From Nocardioides sp. Root140 (GTDB taxonomy: Bacteria > Actinomycetota > Actinomycetes > Propionibacteriales > Nocardioidaceae): DNA of 64,000 nucleotides. The stretch's first letter is position 1. Each line of letters starts with the position of its first letter. The position numbers were made by a program, and so were the translations under genes. The notes under the pieces were generated by a model. The model ran no database searches, was not told the DNA's origin, and worked only from the letters and a program-made list of their open reading frames with translations. The stretch spans positions 725,722 through 789,721 of the forward strand of contig NZ_LMFI01000010.1 in assembly GCF_001426745.1 (NCBI RefSeq), given 5' to 3'. Below are positions 47,184 through 58,148 of this stretch, one piece after another.

Positions 47184-47783
47184 TCAGACCGCGACGGCCG
47201 AAAGACGCGGGTCGCGCCTCCCGAGCAGCTGTGCCGCCGCGTCCACGTCGCCGTCGGCGAGCAGTCGGCGTACCTCGGTGGAGGAGCAGGTGCGTTCGCC
47301 GACCCGGACGAGGTCGAGCGCATCGACCCGGAAGCCGTGCCAGGCACCGGCGGCGCGCAGGTAGTCGACGTCGCCGGCGCCGGCCCGGCCGCACTTGAAG
47401 TTGCTGCCGACCACGAGTGAGCGCACCCCGAGCCGGGCCACGAGCCCGTCGGCGACGAAGCTCTCTGCCGGTGTGGCGGCCGTGGCCTTGGTGAACGGGA
47501 GCACGACGACGCCGTCGACACCGTGCGCCAAGGCCAGGTCGACCCGGTCGTCGACGTCGAGCAGCGCCCGCGGCGCTCGCTCCGGGCAGGTGACCAGCAT
47601 GGGATGCGGGTCGAAGGTGACGAGGAGCGTCGGCAGTCGCAGCCGGGCGCCGTGCCCGACCGCGCGCCGGGCAAGTGCCTGGTGGCCGCGGTGGAACCCG
47701 TCGAAGACGCCCATCGTGACGACCGAGCCGTGCGGGTCGATCTCGTCCCGGGAGGGCCAGTCGTGCCATACGTGACCGCTCAT
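47184..47783 (-). CDS. FAD synthetase-like nucleotidyltransferase lacking a riboflavin kinase domain
   Basis: 199-residue protein equivalent to the N-terminal FMN adenylyltransferase half of RibF. The nucleotide-binding GVFDGFHRGHQ lies at residues 25-35, TFDPHPMLV follows, then VGSNFKCGRAGAGDVDYL and SSTEVRRLLADGDVDAAAQLLG. Complete RibF proteins run to about 310 residues with a C-terminal riboflavin kinase, which is absent here; the frame simply ends after the adenylyltransferase part. ATG at 47783 has AAGGTGAG about 5 bases upstream. It may make FAD from FMN for the flavin enzymes of this region. Confidence 0.78.
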   Translation of the reverse strand: MSGHVWHDWPSRDEIDPHGSVVTMGVFDGFHRGHQALARRAVGHGARLRLPTLLVTFDPHPMLVTCPERAPRALLDVDDRVDLALAHGVDGVVVLPFTKATAATPAESFVADGLVARLGVRSLVVGSNFKCGRAGAGDVDYLRAAGAWHGFRVDALDLVRVGERTCSSTEVRRLLADGDVDAAAQLLGRRDPRLSAVAV

Positions 47784-47810
47784 CGTGCTCACCTTCATCG
47801 AAGTCTGGAT

Positions 47811-47850
47811 ACCCGCGGGGCCGGGCGGGGTGGAGCGCGGCCCCGCGGGT
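47811..47850 (-). terminator. Terminator after the phenol-cluster catA
   Basis: Perfect 12-bp stem (47811-47822 with 47839-47850, arm ACCCGCGGGGCC), 13 bases past the catechol dioxygenase stop and before the FAD synthetase-like gene. Confidence 0.8.
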
Positions 47851-47863
47851 GTCTGTGGTCGGC

Positions 47864-50309
<2,446 letters not shown>

Positions 50310-50342
50310 GGTGTTTCCCTTCAGTGGTTGTGCGCTGTGCGG

Positions 50343-50372
50343 GGTGCGGTTGGGGGTGCGGTTGGGGGTGCG
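50343..50372. repeat. Short 12-bp tandem repeat in the pheA1-pheA2 gap
   Basis: GGTGCGGTTGGG occurs at 50343 and 50355 with a partial third copy (GGTGCG) at 50367, between the reductase stop (50396) and the oxygenase start (50309). The copies could vary in number by slippage and alter the spacing between the two genes. Confidence 0.7.
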
Positions 50373-50395
50373 CTGTGTCGGGTGCAGTGGAGCGG

Positions 50396-50956
50396 TCAGA
50401 CCCGCGTCGCCTCGGGCAACGGGGTGAAGCAGGCCGTGGAGTCGAACCAGCCGTGGGCGGGGTTGTCGATCGAGCCGTCCCAGTGGACGCCGGTCTCGAG
50501 CGGGCTGAGGTGGCGGAACGTGCCCGCGTGGAACAGCAGCGGGTCGCGGCCGGGGATCTCCACCGACTCGACCTCGCCGATGACGATCAGGTGGTCGCCG
50601 CCGTCGTACGTGCGCCAGGCCCGGCACGAGATCGTCGTGGCGGTGCCCTCCAGCACGGGTGCGGTCGGGCCCTCGACCCAGGCCGGCGCGTCGGCGGCCG
50701 GGCGGCCGGCGAAGTGCCAGGCCACGTCGAGCTGGTCGGCGGCGAGGACGTTGATCGCGAACGGCTTGTCCGAGAGGTACTCGCAGGCCTTCGAGTTGCG
50801 CCCGAGCGTGACCTGGGCCAGCGGCGGGTCGAGCGAGACCGCGGTGAAGGCGTTGACAGTGGCCCCGTGCGGTTCGCCGTCCCCGTTGGTGCACGTGACG
50901 ACCGTGACGCCGGTCGCGAACTGTCCGAAGGCATCCCTGAGCTGACGGGGATCCAT
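50396..50956 (-). CDS. pheA2: Flavin reductase component of phenol hydroxylase
   Basis: 186-residue flavin reductase (FMN-binding split barrel): [38 protein letters not shown] and [16 protein letters not shown] are HpaC/PheA2-like. It reduces FAD with NADH and hands FADH2 to the oxygenase. ATG at 50956 is chosen because GGAGG lies 8 bases upstream; a GTG three codons earlier sits directly on that site. It is the first gene of the phenol operon, divergent from the IclR gene. Confidence 0.88.
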   Translation of the reverse strand: MDPRQLRDAFGQFATGVTVVTCTNGDGEPHGATVNAFTAVSLDPPLAQVTLGRNSKACEYLSDKPFAINVLAADQLDVAWHFAGRPAADAPAWVEGPTAPVLEGTATTISCRAWRTYDGGDHLIVIGEVESVEIPGRDPLLFHAGTFRHLSPLETGVHWDGSIDNPAHGWFDSTACFTPLPEATRV

Positions 50957-50975
50957 CTCGTTCACCTCCAGTGGT

Positions 50976-51064
50976 GTACGCTGTGCGTACGACTTGCACG
51001 CTTTGCGTTCACTAGACAGTGGCTCACGTCACAGTGCTACGTCAACGGGTGGAACCACCCGTTG
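50976..51064. promoter_or_regulatory. Operator-like palindromes between pheA2 and the IclR gene
   Basis: Two perfect inverted repeats lie in the 144-base divergent gap. GTACGC-TGT-GCGTAC at 50976-50990 is 20 bases before pheA2. CAACGGGTGG-AA-CCACCCGTTG at 51043-51064 is 36 bases before the IclR start. The first could be the operator for the phenol operon and the second an autoregulatory site; IclR proteins often bind such palindromes. No convincing -10/-35 pair was picked. Confidence 0.55.
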
Positions 51065-51100
51065 CGATACCCATTTGGGCAGGATTGGGAGGCTGCACCT

Positions 51101-51931
51101 ATGAATCAGCCGGACGAGGCGGGAACCGACCGCGATTTCATCCAGAGCATCGAGCGCGGCTTCACGGTCCTGCTCGCCTTCGACGAGGACGCACCGACCC
51201 CCTCGGCGACCGAGATCGCCGACCGGACCGGTCTGTCACGCCCGGCCGTACGCCGGATCCTGCTGACCCTGCAACGCCTCGGCTACGTACGCGGCTTGGG
51301 GAGCCGGTGGACGTTGACCCCGCGCGTCCTGATGATCGGGGCGCACTTCGCCGCGACGCACGACATCGTGAAGGTCGCCCAGCCGCACCTGCAGCGGTTG
51401 ACCGAGCTGACCCACGAGTCCTCCTCGTTGAGCCAGCTCGACGGCACCTCGGCGGTGTGCGTCGGACGGGTGCACGTGCACCGGATCATGGGCCTGAACG
51501 TCGAGATCGGCACCCGCCTGCCCCTGCACGCCACCTCGATGGGCCGCGTACTGCTGGCCTGGGCCGACCCGTCCGTCGTCGGCGAGGCGGTCGAGGGCCA
51601 GCGCCTGGAGGCACTGACGCCGCACACGGTCACCGACCCCGTCGAGTTCCGCGACGTGCTTCACGACGTGCGCACGAAGGGCTACGCGGTGGTCGACAGC
51701 GAGCTCGAGATCGGGTTCCTGTCGGCGGCGGTGCCACTGCGCGCACCCACGGGCGAGGTCGTGGCCGCCCTGGCCTACTCCACCTCGCGGGTGCGACACA
51801 CGGCGGCCGAGGTGGAGTCGGAAGCGGTTCCGCACCTCATCGAGATCGCCGCGGCGATCGAGTCCGACTACGCCGCCGCGGGCGACGTACGGAACCGGCT
51901 CACCTCCGGCCGGCGGGACGGGTTCTTCTAG
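51101..51931 (+). CDS. IclR family regulator of the phenol cluster
   Basis: 276-residue IclR protein. The winged helix-turn-helix covers about residues 14-75 (FIQSIERGFTVLLAF, then SATEIADRTGLSRPAVRRILLTLQRLGYV), and the effector domain 90-260 (MGLNVEIGTRLPLHATSMGRVLLA, then DSELEIGFLSAAVPL). This is the PcaR/PobR-like layout that responds to aromatic acids or their metabolites. It is divergent from pheA2, so it probably controls the phenol operon. Its 3' end overlaps that of the convergent LysR gene by 4 bases. Confidence 0.88.
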   Translation: MNQPDEAGTDRDFIQSIERGFTVLLAFDEDAPTPSATEIADRTGLSRPAVRRILLTLQRLGYVRGLGSRWTLTPRVLMIGAHFAATHDIVKVAQPHLQRLTELTHESSSLSQLDGTSAVCVGRVHVHRIMGLNVEIGTRLPLHATSMGRVLLAWADPSVVGEAVEGQRLEALTPHTVTDPVEFRDVLHDVRTKGYAVVDSELEIGFLSAAVPLRAPTGEVVAALAYSTSRVRHTAAEVESEAVPHLIEIAAAIESDYAAAGDVRNRLTSGRRDGFF

Positions 51932-52827
51932 GTGGACTTCGGGTCGTCGGCCAGGGAGATGCGCAGCTGCTCCAGCACCCGGTCGACGGCCGGCGTACGA
52001 CGCTCGGGGTGCCAGCCGATCGCCAGCTCCACCGTGGCGTTGTCGGTCAGCGGCCGGAACGTGACGCCCGACAGCTGCAGCGCACTCACCGACTCCGGCA
52101 CCAGCGCCACACCGAGACCTGCCGCCACGAAGACGACCAGGGTCGAGGTCTCGGCGACCTGCACGGCCTTGCGCGGGCTGAACCCGGCGCGCTGGCAGGC
52201 GGCCAGCACGGTGTCGTGCAGCACCGAGCGGTGCTCGGACGGATAGGTGACGAACGGTTCGTCGCGCAGGTCGCGCACCCGGACCGACTCGGCCTCGGCC
52301 AGCGGGTGGGTCGACGGCAGCGCGACGACCAACGGCTCGCGGCGTACGACGAACACCTCGATGTCCTCATGGGGCACGGGTGTGCGCATCAGCGCGATGT
52401 CGATCGTGCCGTCGCGCAGCGCGAGCACCTGGTCGGGCGTGAGCATCTCGCCCTTGACGTCGACCTCGATGTCGGGAAGGGCAGCGCGCAGGTCTCGCGC
52501 CAGCTGTGGCAGGAGCGAGTAGGTGGCCGAGCCGATGAAGCCGATCGAGACCCGGCCGACCTCACCGGCGTCCACACGCGCAGCCTCGACGCCGGCCTGG
52601 TCGACCGCGGCCAGGACGGCCCGCGTGCGTTCGAGGTAGCGGGCACCGGCCGGGGTCAACGCGACCTGGCGGGTGGTGCGGGTGAACAGTGCGACGCCGA
52701 GCTCGGCCTCGAGCTGGCGGATCTGTTGCGACAACGGCGGTTGGGCCATGTGCAGGCGTTCCGCGGCCCGGCCGAAGTGGAGCTCCTCGGCGACCGCGAC
52801 GAAGTAGCGGAGATGACGCAGTTCCAT
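51928..52827 (-). CDS. LysR family transcriptional regulator (CatR/PcaQ-like role)
   Basis: 299-residue LysR protein. The helix-turn-helix is in residues 1-62 ([31 protein letters not shown] then [17 protein letters not shown]), and the effector domain starts near residue 90. It is divergent from the pcaFDIJ operon with a 79-base gap, so control of the beta-ketoadipate genes, with muconate or beta-ketoadipate as the coinducer, is the likely role. LysR regulators of the CatR/BenM type begin [11 protein letters not shown] in the same way. The coinducer is an inference. Confidence 0.88.
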   Translation of the reverse strand: MELRHLRYFVAVAEELHFGRAAERLHMAQPPLSQQIRQLEAELGVALFTRTTRQVALTPAGARYLERTRAVLAAVDQAGVEAARVDAGEVGRVSIGFIGSATYSLLPQLARDLRAALPDIEVDVKGEMLTPDQVLALRDGTIDIALMRTPVPHEDIEVFVVRREPLVVALPSTHPLAEAESVRVRDLRDEPFVTYPSEHRSVLHDTVLAACQRAGFSPRKAVQVAETSTLVVFVAAGLGVALVPESVSALQLSGVTFRPLTDNATVELAIGWHPERRTPAVDRVLEQLRISLADDPKST

Positions 52828-52877
52828 ATCCCCATCATATGAGTAGTTGCGGAATGGATATCCCCAACCTATGGAAC
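52821..52877. promoter_or_regulatory. Inverted repeat in the LysR-pcaF gap
   Basis: GTTCCATA (52821-52828, overlapping the LysR start) and TATGGAAC (52870-52877) form an inverted pair around an inner TCATATGA palindrome. ATATCCCC also occurs twice between them. The spacing suits two half-sites of a LysR-type operator covering both divergent promoters. The exact binding site cannot be settled by eye. Confidence 0.45.
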
Positions 52878-52906
52878 TCGGGGCGTTGCCTTCCTAGATT
52901 GGGTAC

Positions 52907-54133
52907 ATGCCTGCATCAGCAACCGACATCGTCATCTGTGAACCCGTGCGCACGCCGGTCGGCGGATTCGGCGGAGCCTTCGCCGACGTCGACGTCAACG
53001 ACCTCGCCGCCACCGTCCTGACCGAGCTCACTCGCCGCACCGGACTCGGCGAGGGCGACGTCGACGACGTCGTGCTCGGCCAGTGCTACCCGAACGGCGA
53101 GGCCCCGGCGCTCGGCCGGGTGGCCGCCCTCGACGCCGGACTCGGCACCGGCGTCCCGGGCCTGCAGATCGACCGGCGCTGCGGCTCCGGGCTGCAGGCC
53201 GTGCTGTACGCCGCGATGCAGGTCTCGACCGGTGCCGCGAACATCGTGGTGGCCGGCGGCGCTGAGTCGATGTCGCGCGCCGAGCACTACGCGCTCGGCC
53301 TGCGCCAGGGCGTCAAGGGCGACGGCGTCGAGCTGATGTCGCGCCTGGCCCGAGGGCGCGTCACCGCCGGCGGCAAGCTCCACCCCGTGCCCGGCGGCAT
53401 GATCGAGACCGCCGAGAACGTACGCCGCGAGTACGGCATCACCCGTGAGGCCCAGGACGCACTGGCCGTCCGGTCGCAGCACAACTGGCGCGACGCCAAC
53501 GAAGCCGGTCGGTTCAAGGACGAGATCGTCCCCGTCACGATCCCCGGCAAGCGGGGCAAGCCCGACACTGTCGTCGACGTCGACGACCACCCGCGCCCCG
53601 GCACGACCCTCGAGGCGCTGGCCGGCCTGCGCCCGATCATGGGCCGCACCGACGACGCGGCGACCGTCACTGCCGGCAACGCCAGCGGCCAGAACGACGG
53701 CGCCGCGATGTGCGTGGTGACCACCCGCGAGGAGGCCGACCGCCGCGGACTCGACGCGTTCGTCACGCTCCGCTCCTGGGCCGTTGCCGGAGTCGGCCCC
53801 GAGGTGATGGGCATGGGCCCCGTGCCCGCGACGGCCACCGCGCTGTCCCGCGCCGGCCTCACCCTGGCCGACCTCGACCTGATCGAGATCAACGAGGCCT
53901 TCGCCGCGCAGGTGCTCGGATGCCTGACAGAGATGGGAATCGACGCCGACGACCCGCGGCTCAACGTCAACGGCTCCGGCATCTCGCTAGGCCACCCGGT
54001 GGGCGCCACGGGGGCGCGCATCCTGGCCACACTCTCGCGCGAGATGCGCCGGCGCGAGTCGACGTACGGGCTCGAGACGATGTGCATCGGCGGCGGGCAG
54101 GGCCTGGCCGCGATCTTCGAGGCGGTCCGATGA
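52907..54133 (+). CDS. pcaF: Beta-ketoadipyl-CoA thiolase (acetyl-CoA acetyltransferase family)
   Basis: 408-residue thiolase. The acyl-enzyme Cys is in DRRCGSGLQAVLY (Cys92), the catalytic His is in SLGHPVGATGARI near residue 361, and the second Cys is in MCIGGGQG near the C-terminus. It cleaves 3-oxoadipyl-CoA with CoA to acetyl-CoA and succinyl-CoA, the last step of the pathway. A stand-alone thiolase is possible, but it starts an operon in which each gene overlaps the next or nearly so (pcaF, pcaD, pcaI, pcaJ), which supports the assignment. Confidence 0.9.
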   Translation: MPASATDIVICEPVRTPVGGFGGAFADVDVNDLAATVLTELTRRTGLGEGDVDDVVLGQCYPNGEAPALGRVAALDAGLGTGVPGLQIDRRCGSGLQAVLYAAMQVSTGAANIVVAGGAESMSRAEHYALGLRQGVKGDGVELMSRLARGRVTAGGKLHPVPGGMIETAENVRREYGITREAQDALAVRSQHNWRDANEAGRFKDEIVPVTIPGKRGKPDTVVDVDDHPRPGTTLEALAGLRPIMGRTDDAATVTAGNASGQNDGAAMCVVTTREEADRRGLDAFVTLRSWAVAGVGPEVMGMGPVPATATALSRAGLTLADLDLIEINEAFAAQVLGCLTEMGIDADDPRLNVNGSGISLGHPVGATGARILATLSREMRRRESTYGLETMCIGGGQGLAAIFEAVR

Positions 54134-54900
54134 GCCTCCACCACGAGATCACACCGGGCCCGACCGGCGCCCCGACCGTGGTCCTCTCCAACTCGCTCGG
54201 CGCCGACCTGCACATGTGGGACCGCACCATCGACGACCTGGCCGAGCACTTCACGGTGGTCCGCTACGACACCCGCGGCCACGGCAGGTCGCCGGTCGTC
54301 GAGGGCAGTGCGAGCCTCGACGACCTGGCCGACGACGTGATCGGCCTGCTCGACGAGCTCGACCTCGAGAAGGTCCACTTCGTCGGCCTCTCGCTCGGCG
54401 GGATGACCGGCATGCGCCTGGCCGTCCGCAACCCCGACCGCATCGACCGGCTCGTGGTGCTCTGCACCTCGGCGTACCTCGGCCCGGCCAGCAACTGGCT
54501 CGACCGTGCCGCGACCGTGCGCGCGAACGGCGCCTCCGCCGTGGCCGAGGCCGTCGTCGACCGGTGGTACTCCCCCGGCTTCCTGGCCTGCGAGACCGAC
54601 CGCGTGGCCGCGGCCCGTGCGATGGTGTCGAGCGCGAGCGCCGAGGGGTACGCCGGGTGCTGCGAGGCGATCGCCGGCATGGACCTGCGTGACCAGCTGG
54701 TCTCGATCACCGCACCCACACTGGCGATTGCCGGCACCGACGACCCCGCCACGCCACCGCCCCACCTCAAGGCGATCGCCGAGACGGTGGTCGACGGCCG
54801 CGTGCTCGAGGTGGCCGACTCGGCCCACCTCGCCAACGACGAGCAGCCCGCCGTCGTCAACCCGGCGATCATCGCCCACCTGCAAGGAGAAGACTCATGA
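54130..54900 (+). CDS. pcaD: 3-oxoadipate enol-lactonase
   Basis: 256-residue alpha/beta hydrolase that opens beta-ketoadipate enol-lactone. The nucleophile Ser88 is in VGLSLGGMTG, the acid in AGTDDPATPP and the His in DSAHLAND near 235. The N-terminal PTVVLSNSLGADLHMWD matches the PcaD/CatD subfamily. The ATG overlaps the pcaF stop by 4 bases. In several actinobacteria PcaD is fused to PcaC (carboxymuconolactone decarboxylase); here it is single, as fits a catechol-branch cluster. Confidence 0.92.
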   Translation: MSLHHEITPGPTGAPTVVLSNSLGADLHMWDRTIDDLAEHFTVVRYDTRGHGRSPVVEGSASLDDLADDVIGLLDELDLEKVHFVGLSLGGMTGMRLAVRNPDRIDRLVVLCTSAYLGPASNWLDRAATVRANGASAVAEAVVDRWYSPGFLACETDRVAAARAMVSSASAEGYAGCCEAIAGMDLRDQLVSITAPTLAIAGTDDPATPPPHLKAIAETVVDGRVLEVADSAHLANDEQPAVVNPAIIAHLQGEDS

Positions 54901-55679
54901 GCGTCCCGCTCGACAAGGTCGTCAGCTCGGCCGCCGAGGCGGTGGCCGACATCAAGTCCGGCAGCCAGATCGCCGTGGGCGGGTTCGGCCTGGCCGGCAT
55001 CCCGTGGTTCCTGATCGAGGCCCTGCTCGAGCAGGGCGCCGACGAGCTCGAGATCGTCTCCAACAACTGCGGCGTCGACGGTGCCGGGCTCGGGCTGCTG
55101 CTCGAGGCCAGGCGGATCCGTCGCGTGATCGCGTCGTACGTCGGGGAGAACAAGGAGTTCGCCCGGCAGTACCTCTCCGGTGAGCTCGAGGTCGAGCTGA
55201 CCCCGCAGGGAACCCTGGCCGAACGCATGCGCGCCGGTGGCGCCGGGATCGGGGCGTTCTTCACGCCGACCGGCGTCGGCACCGCGGTCGCCGAGGGCGG
55301 GCTGCCCTGGCGCTACCACCCCGACGGTTCGATCGCGATGGCGTCCTCGCCCAAGGAGGTGCGCTCCTTCCACGGCCGCGAGATGGTGCTCGAGGAGTCG
55401 ATCGTCGCCGACGTCGCACTGGTGCGCTGCGCTGTGGCCGACCGTCACGGCAACCTGCGCTTCAACAAGTCCGCGCAGAACTTCAACCCGGCCGTCGCGA
55501 TGAGCGGACGGCTCACCATCGTCGAGGCCGAGAGGGTCGTCGAGGCCGGCGAGATCGCACCGGACGACGTCCACGTGCCCGGCGTCTTCGTCGACCGGGT
55601 GGTCGAGCTGACCCCCGAGCAGGCCAGTCGCAAGCAGATCGAGAAGGCCACCACCACGCCGCGTCCGGAAGGCAACTGA
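54897..55679 (+). CDS. pcaI: 3-oxoadipate CoA-transferase subunit A
   Basis: 260-residue alpha subunit of succinyl-CoA:3-oxoadipate CoA-transferase. The CoA-binding [20 protein letters not shown] is near residues 27-47, with [25 protein letters not shown] and a C-terminal [13 protein letters not shown]. It activates beta-ketoadipate for thiolysis. The start overlaps the pcaD stop by 4 bases. The C-terminus ([15 protein letters not shown]) is slightly longer than in proteobacterial enzymes. Confidence 0.93.
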   Translation: MSVPLDKVVSSAAEAVADIKSGSQIAVGGFGLAGIPWFLIEALLEQGADELEIVSNNCGVDGAGLGLLLEARRIRRVIASYVGENKEFARQYLSGELEVELTPQGTLAERMRAGGAGIGAFFTPTGVGTAVAEGGLPWRYHPDGSIAMASSPKEVRSFHGREMVLEESIVADVALVRCAVADRHGNLRFNKSAQNFNPAVAMSGRLTIVEAERVVEAGEIAPDDVHVPGVFVDRVVELTPEQASRKQIEKATTTPRPEGN

Positions 55680-55680
55680 C

Positions 55681-56331
55681 ATGACCGACACCTCCGTCAA
55701 GATCGGCTGGAGCCACGACGAGATGGCAGCGCGCGCCGCGGCCGAGCTCTCCGACGGCCAGTACGTCAACCTCGGCATCGGCATGCCCACGCTGATCCCG
55801 GGCCACCTGCCCGCGGACTCGTCGGTCGTGCTGCATGCCGAGAACGGCATCCTCGGCGTCGGCCCCTATCCCTACCCCGACGAGCTCGACCCCGACCTGA
55901 TCAACGCCGGCAAGGAGACCGTCACGGTCAAGGCCGGTGCGTCGTTCTTCGACTCGCCGACCAGCTTCGCGATGATCCGCGGCGCCCACCTCGACGTCGC
56001 CGTGCTCGGCGGCATGCAGGTCTCGGTCACCGGCGACCTGGCCAACTGGATGGTGCCGGGCAAGATGGTCAAGGGCATGGGTGGCGCGATGGACCTGGTG
56101 CACGGCGCGAAGAAGGTGATCGTGCTGATGGACCACACCACGCGTGACGGGTCCTCTAAACTCCTGACCTCCTGCACGTTGCCGCTCACCGGCCGGGCCG
56201 TCGTACAACGCGTGATCACCGACCTGGGCGTCTTCGACGTCAACGTCGCCTCGTTCACCGTCGTCGAGCTGGCCCCGGGCGTGACGTTCGAGCAGGCGAA
56301 GGCCGCGACCGACGCCCCCCTGGTGGCCTGA
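55681..56331 (+). CDS. pcaJ: 3-oxoadipate CoA-transferase subunit B
   Basis: 216-residue beta subunit carrying the catalytic Glu54 in [13 protein letters not shown]. Other marks are [15 protein letters not shown] and [22 protein letters not shown]. It starts 1 base after the pcaI stop and ends the pcaFDIJ operon, followed by a strong hairpin. Together with pcaI it forms the heterotetrameric transferase. Confidence 0.94.
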   Translation: MTDTSVKIGWSHDEMAARAAAELSDGQYVNLGIGMPTLIPGHLPADSSVVLHAENGILGVGPYPYPDELDPDLINAGKETVTVKAGASFFDSPTSFAMIRGAHLDVAVLGGMQVSVTGDLANWMVPGKMVKGMGGAMDLVHGAKKVIVLMDHTTRDGSSKLLTSCTLPLTGRAVVQRVITDLGVFDVNVASFTVVELAPGVTFEQAKAATDAPLVA

Positions 56332-56341
56332 CCGCCGTACG

Positions 56342-56378
56342 CCGAACCGCCCCGGAAGGTTCTTCCGGGGCGGTTCGG
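56342..56378. terminator. Terminator after pcaFDIJ
   Basis: Perfect 16-bp stem (56342-56357 with 56363-56378, arm CCGAACCGCCCCGGAA) and a 5-base loop, 10 bases past the pcaJ stop. Confidence 0.9.
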
Positions 56379-56418
56379 TGATTTCGGGTCCGGCTGGTCA
56401 CACGAGCGGGCCCGCGTG

Positions 56419-56508
56419 GGACCGTCCGACAGGTAAGCAGGCGGCGTCACCGGGACGATTCACGCTCAGTGCCGCCTGCGCCTGCCCCACTTACCTGTCC
56501 TACGGTCC
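56419..56508. repeat. Inverted repeat of the GGACCGTAGGACAGGTAAG family, second locus
   Basis: Left arm 56419-56437 (two mismatches to the consensus) and right arm 56490-56508 (its exact reverse complement) enclose a 52-base loop, between convergent pcaJ and catC. The unit is shared with the add-murB gap at 41539-41626. The tandem array begins directly at its right end. Confidence 0.8.
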
Positions 56509-56868
56509 GCCAGCGTGCGTGCCTGGCGAATCCAGAGCCGTCCGGTGCGTGCGATGGCAAGGCCGAGGAGGGAAGGCGGCCTTTTGAGCGGAGCGGCCGT
56601 CGACCGACGAGAACGCAGCCAGCGTGCGTGCCTGGCGACTCCAGAGCCGTCCGGCGCGTGCGATGGCGAGGCCGAGGAGGGAAAGCGGCCTTTTTGAGCG
56701 GAGCGGCCGTCGACCGACGAGAACGCCGCCAGCGTGCGTGCCGGACGGCTCGGCCAGGGTCGTCCGGTGCGTGCGCTGGCAAGGCCGAGGAGGGAAGGCG
56801 GCCTTTTGAGCGGAGCGGCCGTCGACCGACGAGAACGCCGCCAGCGTGCGTGCCGGGCGACTCTGAGG
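56509..56868. repeat. Tandem array of a 109-112 bp unit next to catC
   Basis: Three complete units begin at 56509, 56618 and 56728, and a partial fourth at 56840 stops at the catC stop codon. Each unit starts GCCAGCGTGCGTGCC and ends GACCGACGAGAACGC. In its middle, GGCCG...CGGCC followed by TTTT or TTTTT resembles an intrinsic terminator stem with a U-tract. The units differ by single substitutions and by the length of the T-run. Small open frames exist in it, but none has a ribosome-binding site or constant length, so I do not call a gene. The 540-base stretch between pcaJ and catC therefore holds only a terminator and repeats. Confidence 0.85.
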
Positions 56869-57153
56869 TCAGGCGTTGATGTCGGAGGGGTGAGTGGCCA
56901 GGGCCGTCACCTTGATCTCCATGTAGGGGAACAGCGGCAGCGCCGAGAGCATCGTGTGCAGCTCGTCGGCGTCGGCCACGTCGAGAATGGAGATGTTGGA
57001 GTACTCCCCCGCGATGCGCCAGATGTGCGGCCACTTGCCGGCCTGCTGGAGCTCCTGGGAGTAGGCCTTCTCACGGGCGACGATGTCGGCCCGGACGTCC
57101 GGATCCAGGTCGTGCGGGATCCGGACGTCCATGCGGGCGTGGAACAGGGCCAT
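56869..57153 (-). CDS. catC: Muconolactone delta-isomerase
   Basis: 94-residue protein, the usual length. It begins MALFHARMDVRIPHDL and contains EKAYSQELQQAGKWPHIWRIAGEYSNISIL, the CatC signature. It isomerises muconolactone to beta-ketoadipate enol-lactone, the substrate of PcaD. Its ATG overlaps the catA stop by one base (TGATG), so catA and catC are translated together. The expected third member, catB, is not adjacent. Confidence 0.95.
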   Translation of the reverse strand: MALFHARMDVRIPHDLDPDVRADIVAREKAYSQELQQAGKWPHIWRIAGEYSNISILDVADADELHTMLSALPLFPYMEIKVTALATHPSDINA

Positions 57154-58004
57154 CAGGCGGGGTCCAGGACGAAGTCGTACGTCGTCTGGTTGCCGTTGCC
57201 GGACTCGGCGGGCTGGATGTCGAGCAGCAGCTCAGGCTTGACGGCGGAGGCGATGTCGTCGTCGTTGTGCGGGTCGCCCGGGAAGTAGAGTTGGGTGGTG
57301 ATCAGCTGGTGCTCCGGCGCGGAGACCTTCAGGTGTAGGTGGGCCGGGCGCCAGGCGTGCCAGCCGGCCGCGCCGATCAGCTTCCCGCAGGAGCCGTCGG
57401 TGGGGATCTGGTACGGCGCGGGCTGCATCGTGTTGATCCAGTAGCGGCCCTCGTCGTCGGCGGTGATCGTGCCGCGCAGGTTCCACTCGGGGATGCCGGG
57501 GGCGAACTGGCTGTAGAAGCCCGCCTCGTCGGCGTGCCACAGCTCGACCTTGGCGTTGGGGACCGGCTCACCGGCCAGGTTGGTGACCTGGCCCTGGAAG
57601 AGCAGCGGGGTGCCCTGCTCGTCGTCGCGCATGGGCATCGTCGCCTCGGCGCCGAGCTCGGGTGCGCCGGGCACGTAGTAGGGGCCCTCGATGGTGCCCT
57701 TGGAGCCCTCGCGGTCGGCGTTGGCGACCTCTTCGACGACGTGCTCGACCCACACGTCGAGGAACAGCGGCCATTCGCCGTCCCGGCCGACGCCGATCAG
57801 CCACGCCTTGAGGGCGTTGAACTCGTCGTAGGTGACCTCGTGCTTGCGGATCGTCTCGTGGACGGCGTCGAGCACCTCGCGGGCGAGCAGGTCGACCCGC
57901 TCCTTGGGGGTGTTCGCGACGCCGGCGAGCTTGTCGGTCGTGAACCGCTCCGTGGCGGACGCACCCGAGGCGGCTGCGGTGGCGGTCTCAGTAGCGGCTG
58001 ACAT
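57153..58004 (-). CDS. catA: Catechol 1,2-dioxygenase (benzoate-cluster copy)
   Basis: 283-residue intradiol dioxygenase, paralogue of the gene at 47864-48715 and of identical length. Predicted iron ligands are Tyr164 (AGFYSQF), Tyr198 ([10 protein letters not shown]), His222 and His224 (RPAHLHLKV). The Ala/Thr-rich N-terminal 18 residues vary between the two copies. It is divergent from benABC-D, so it receives catechol made from benzoate, and is followed by catC. Two isofunctional enzymes would allow separate induction by phenol and by benzoate. Confidence 0.93.
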   Translation of the reverse strand: MSAATETATAAASGASATERFTTDKLAGVANTPKERVDLLAREVLDAVHETIRKHEVTYDEFNALKAWLIGVGRDGEWPLFLDVWVEHVVEEVANADREGSKGTIEGPYYVPGAPELGAEATMPMRDDEQGTPLLFQGQVTNLAGEPVPNAKVELWHADEAGFYSQFAPGIPEWNLRGTITADDEGRYWINTMQPAPYQIPTDGSCGKLIGAAGWHAWRPAHLHLKVSAPEHQLITTQLYFPGDPHNDDDIASAVKPELLLDIQPAESGNGNQTTYDFVLDPA

Positions 58005-58148
58005 CTCTGTCTCCCTCTCGTTCGCTGTGCCGATGCGGTTCCGCCGGGAGTGACGGGCACCGGAAGTCCCTTCGAGGCTAGGCCCGAAAATTGATTCAGC
58101 ACAAGGACTTGTTCTCGGAAGACAAAGAGGTACGACGTCTCAATGGCA

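Noticed and set aside
56509..56868. CRISPR array
   Set aside because: Units of 109-112 bp are similar along their whole length; there are no short conserved repeats alternating with unique spacers, and no cas genes.
56447..57288. Several small open frames in and around the tandem array
   Set aside because: They change frame between units, lack ribosome-binding sites and are Arg/Pro-rich shadows of the repeat.
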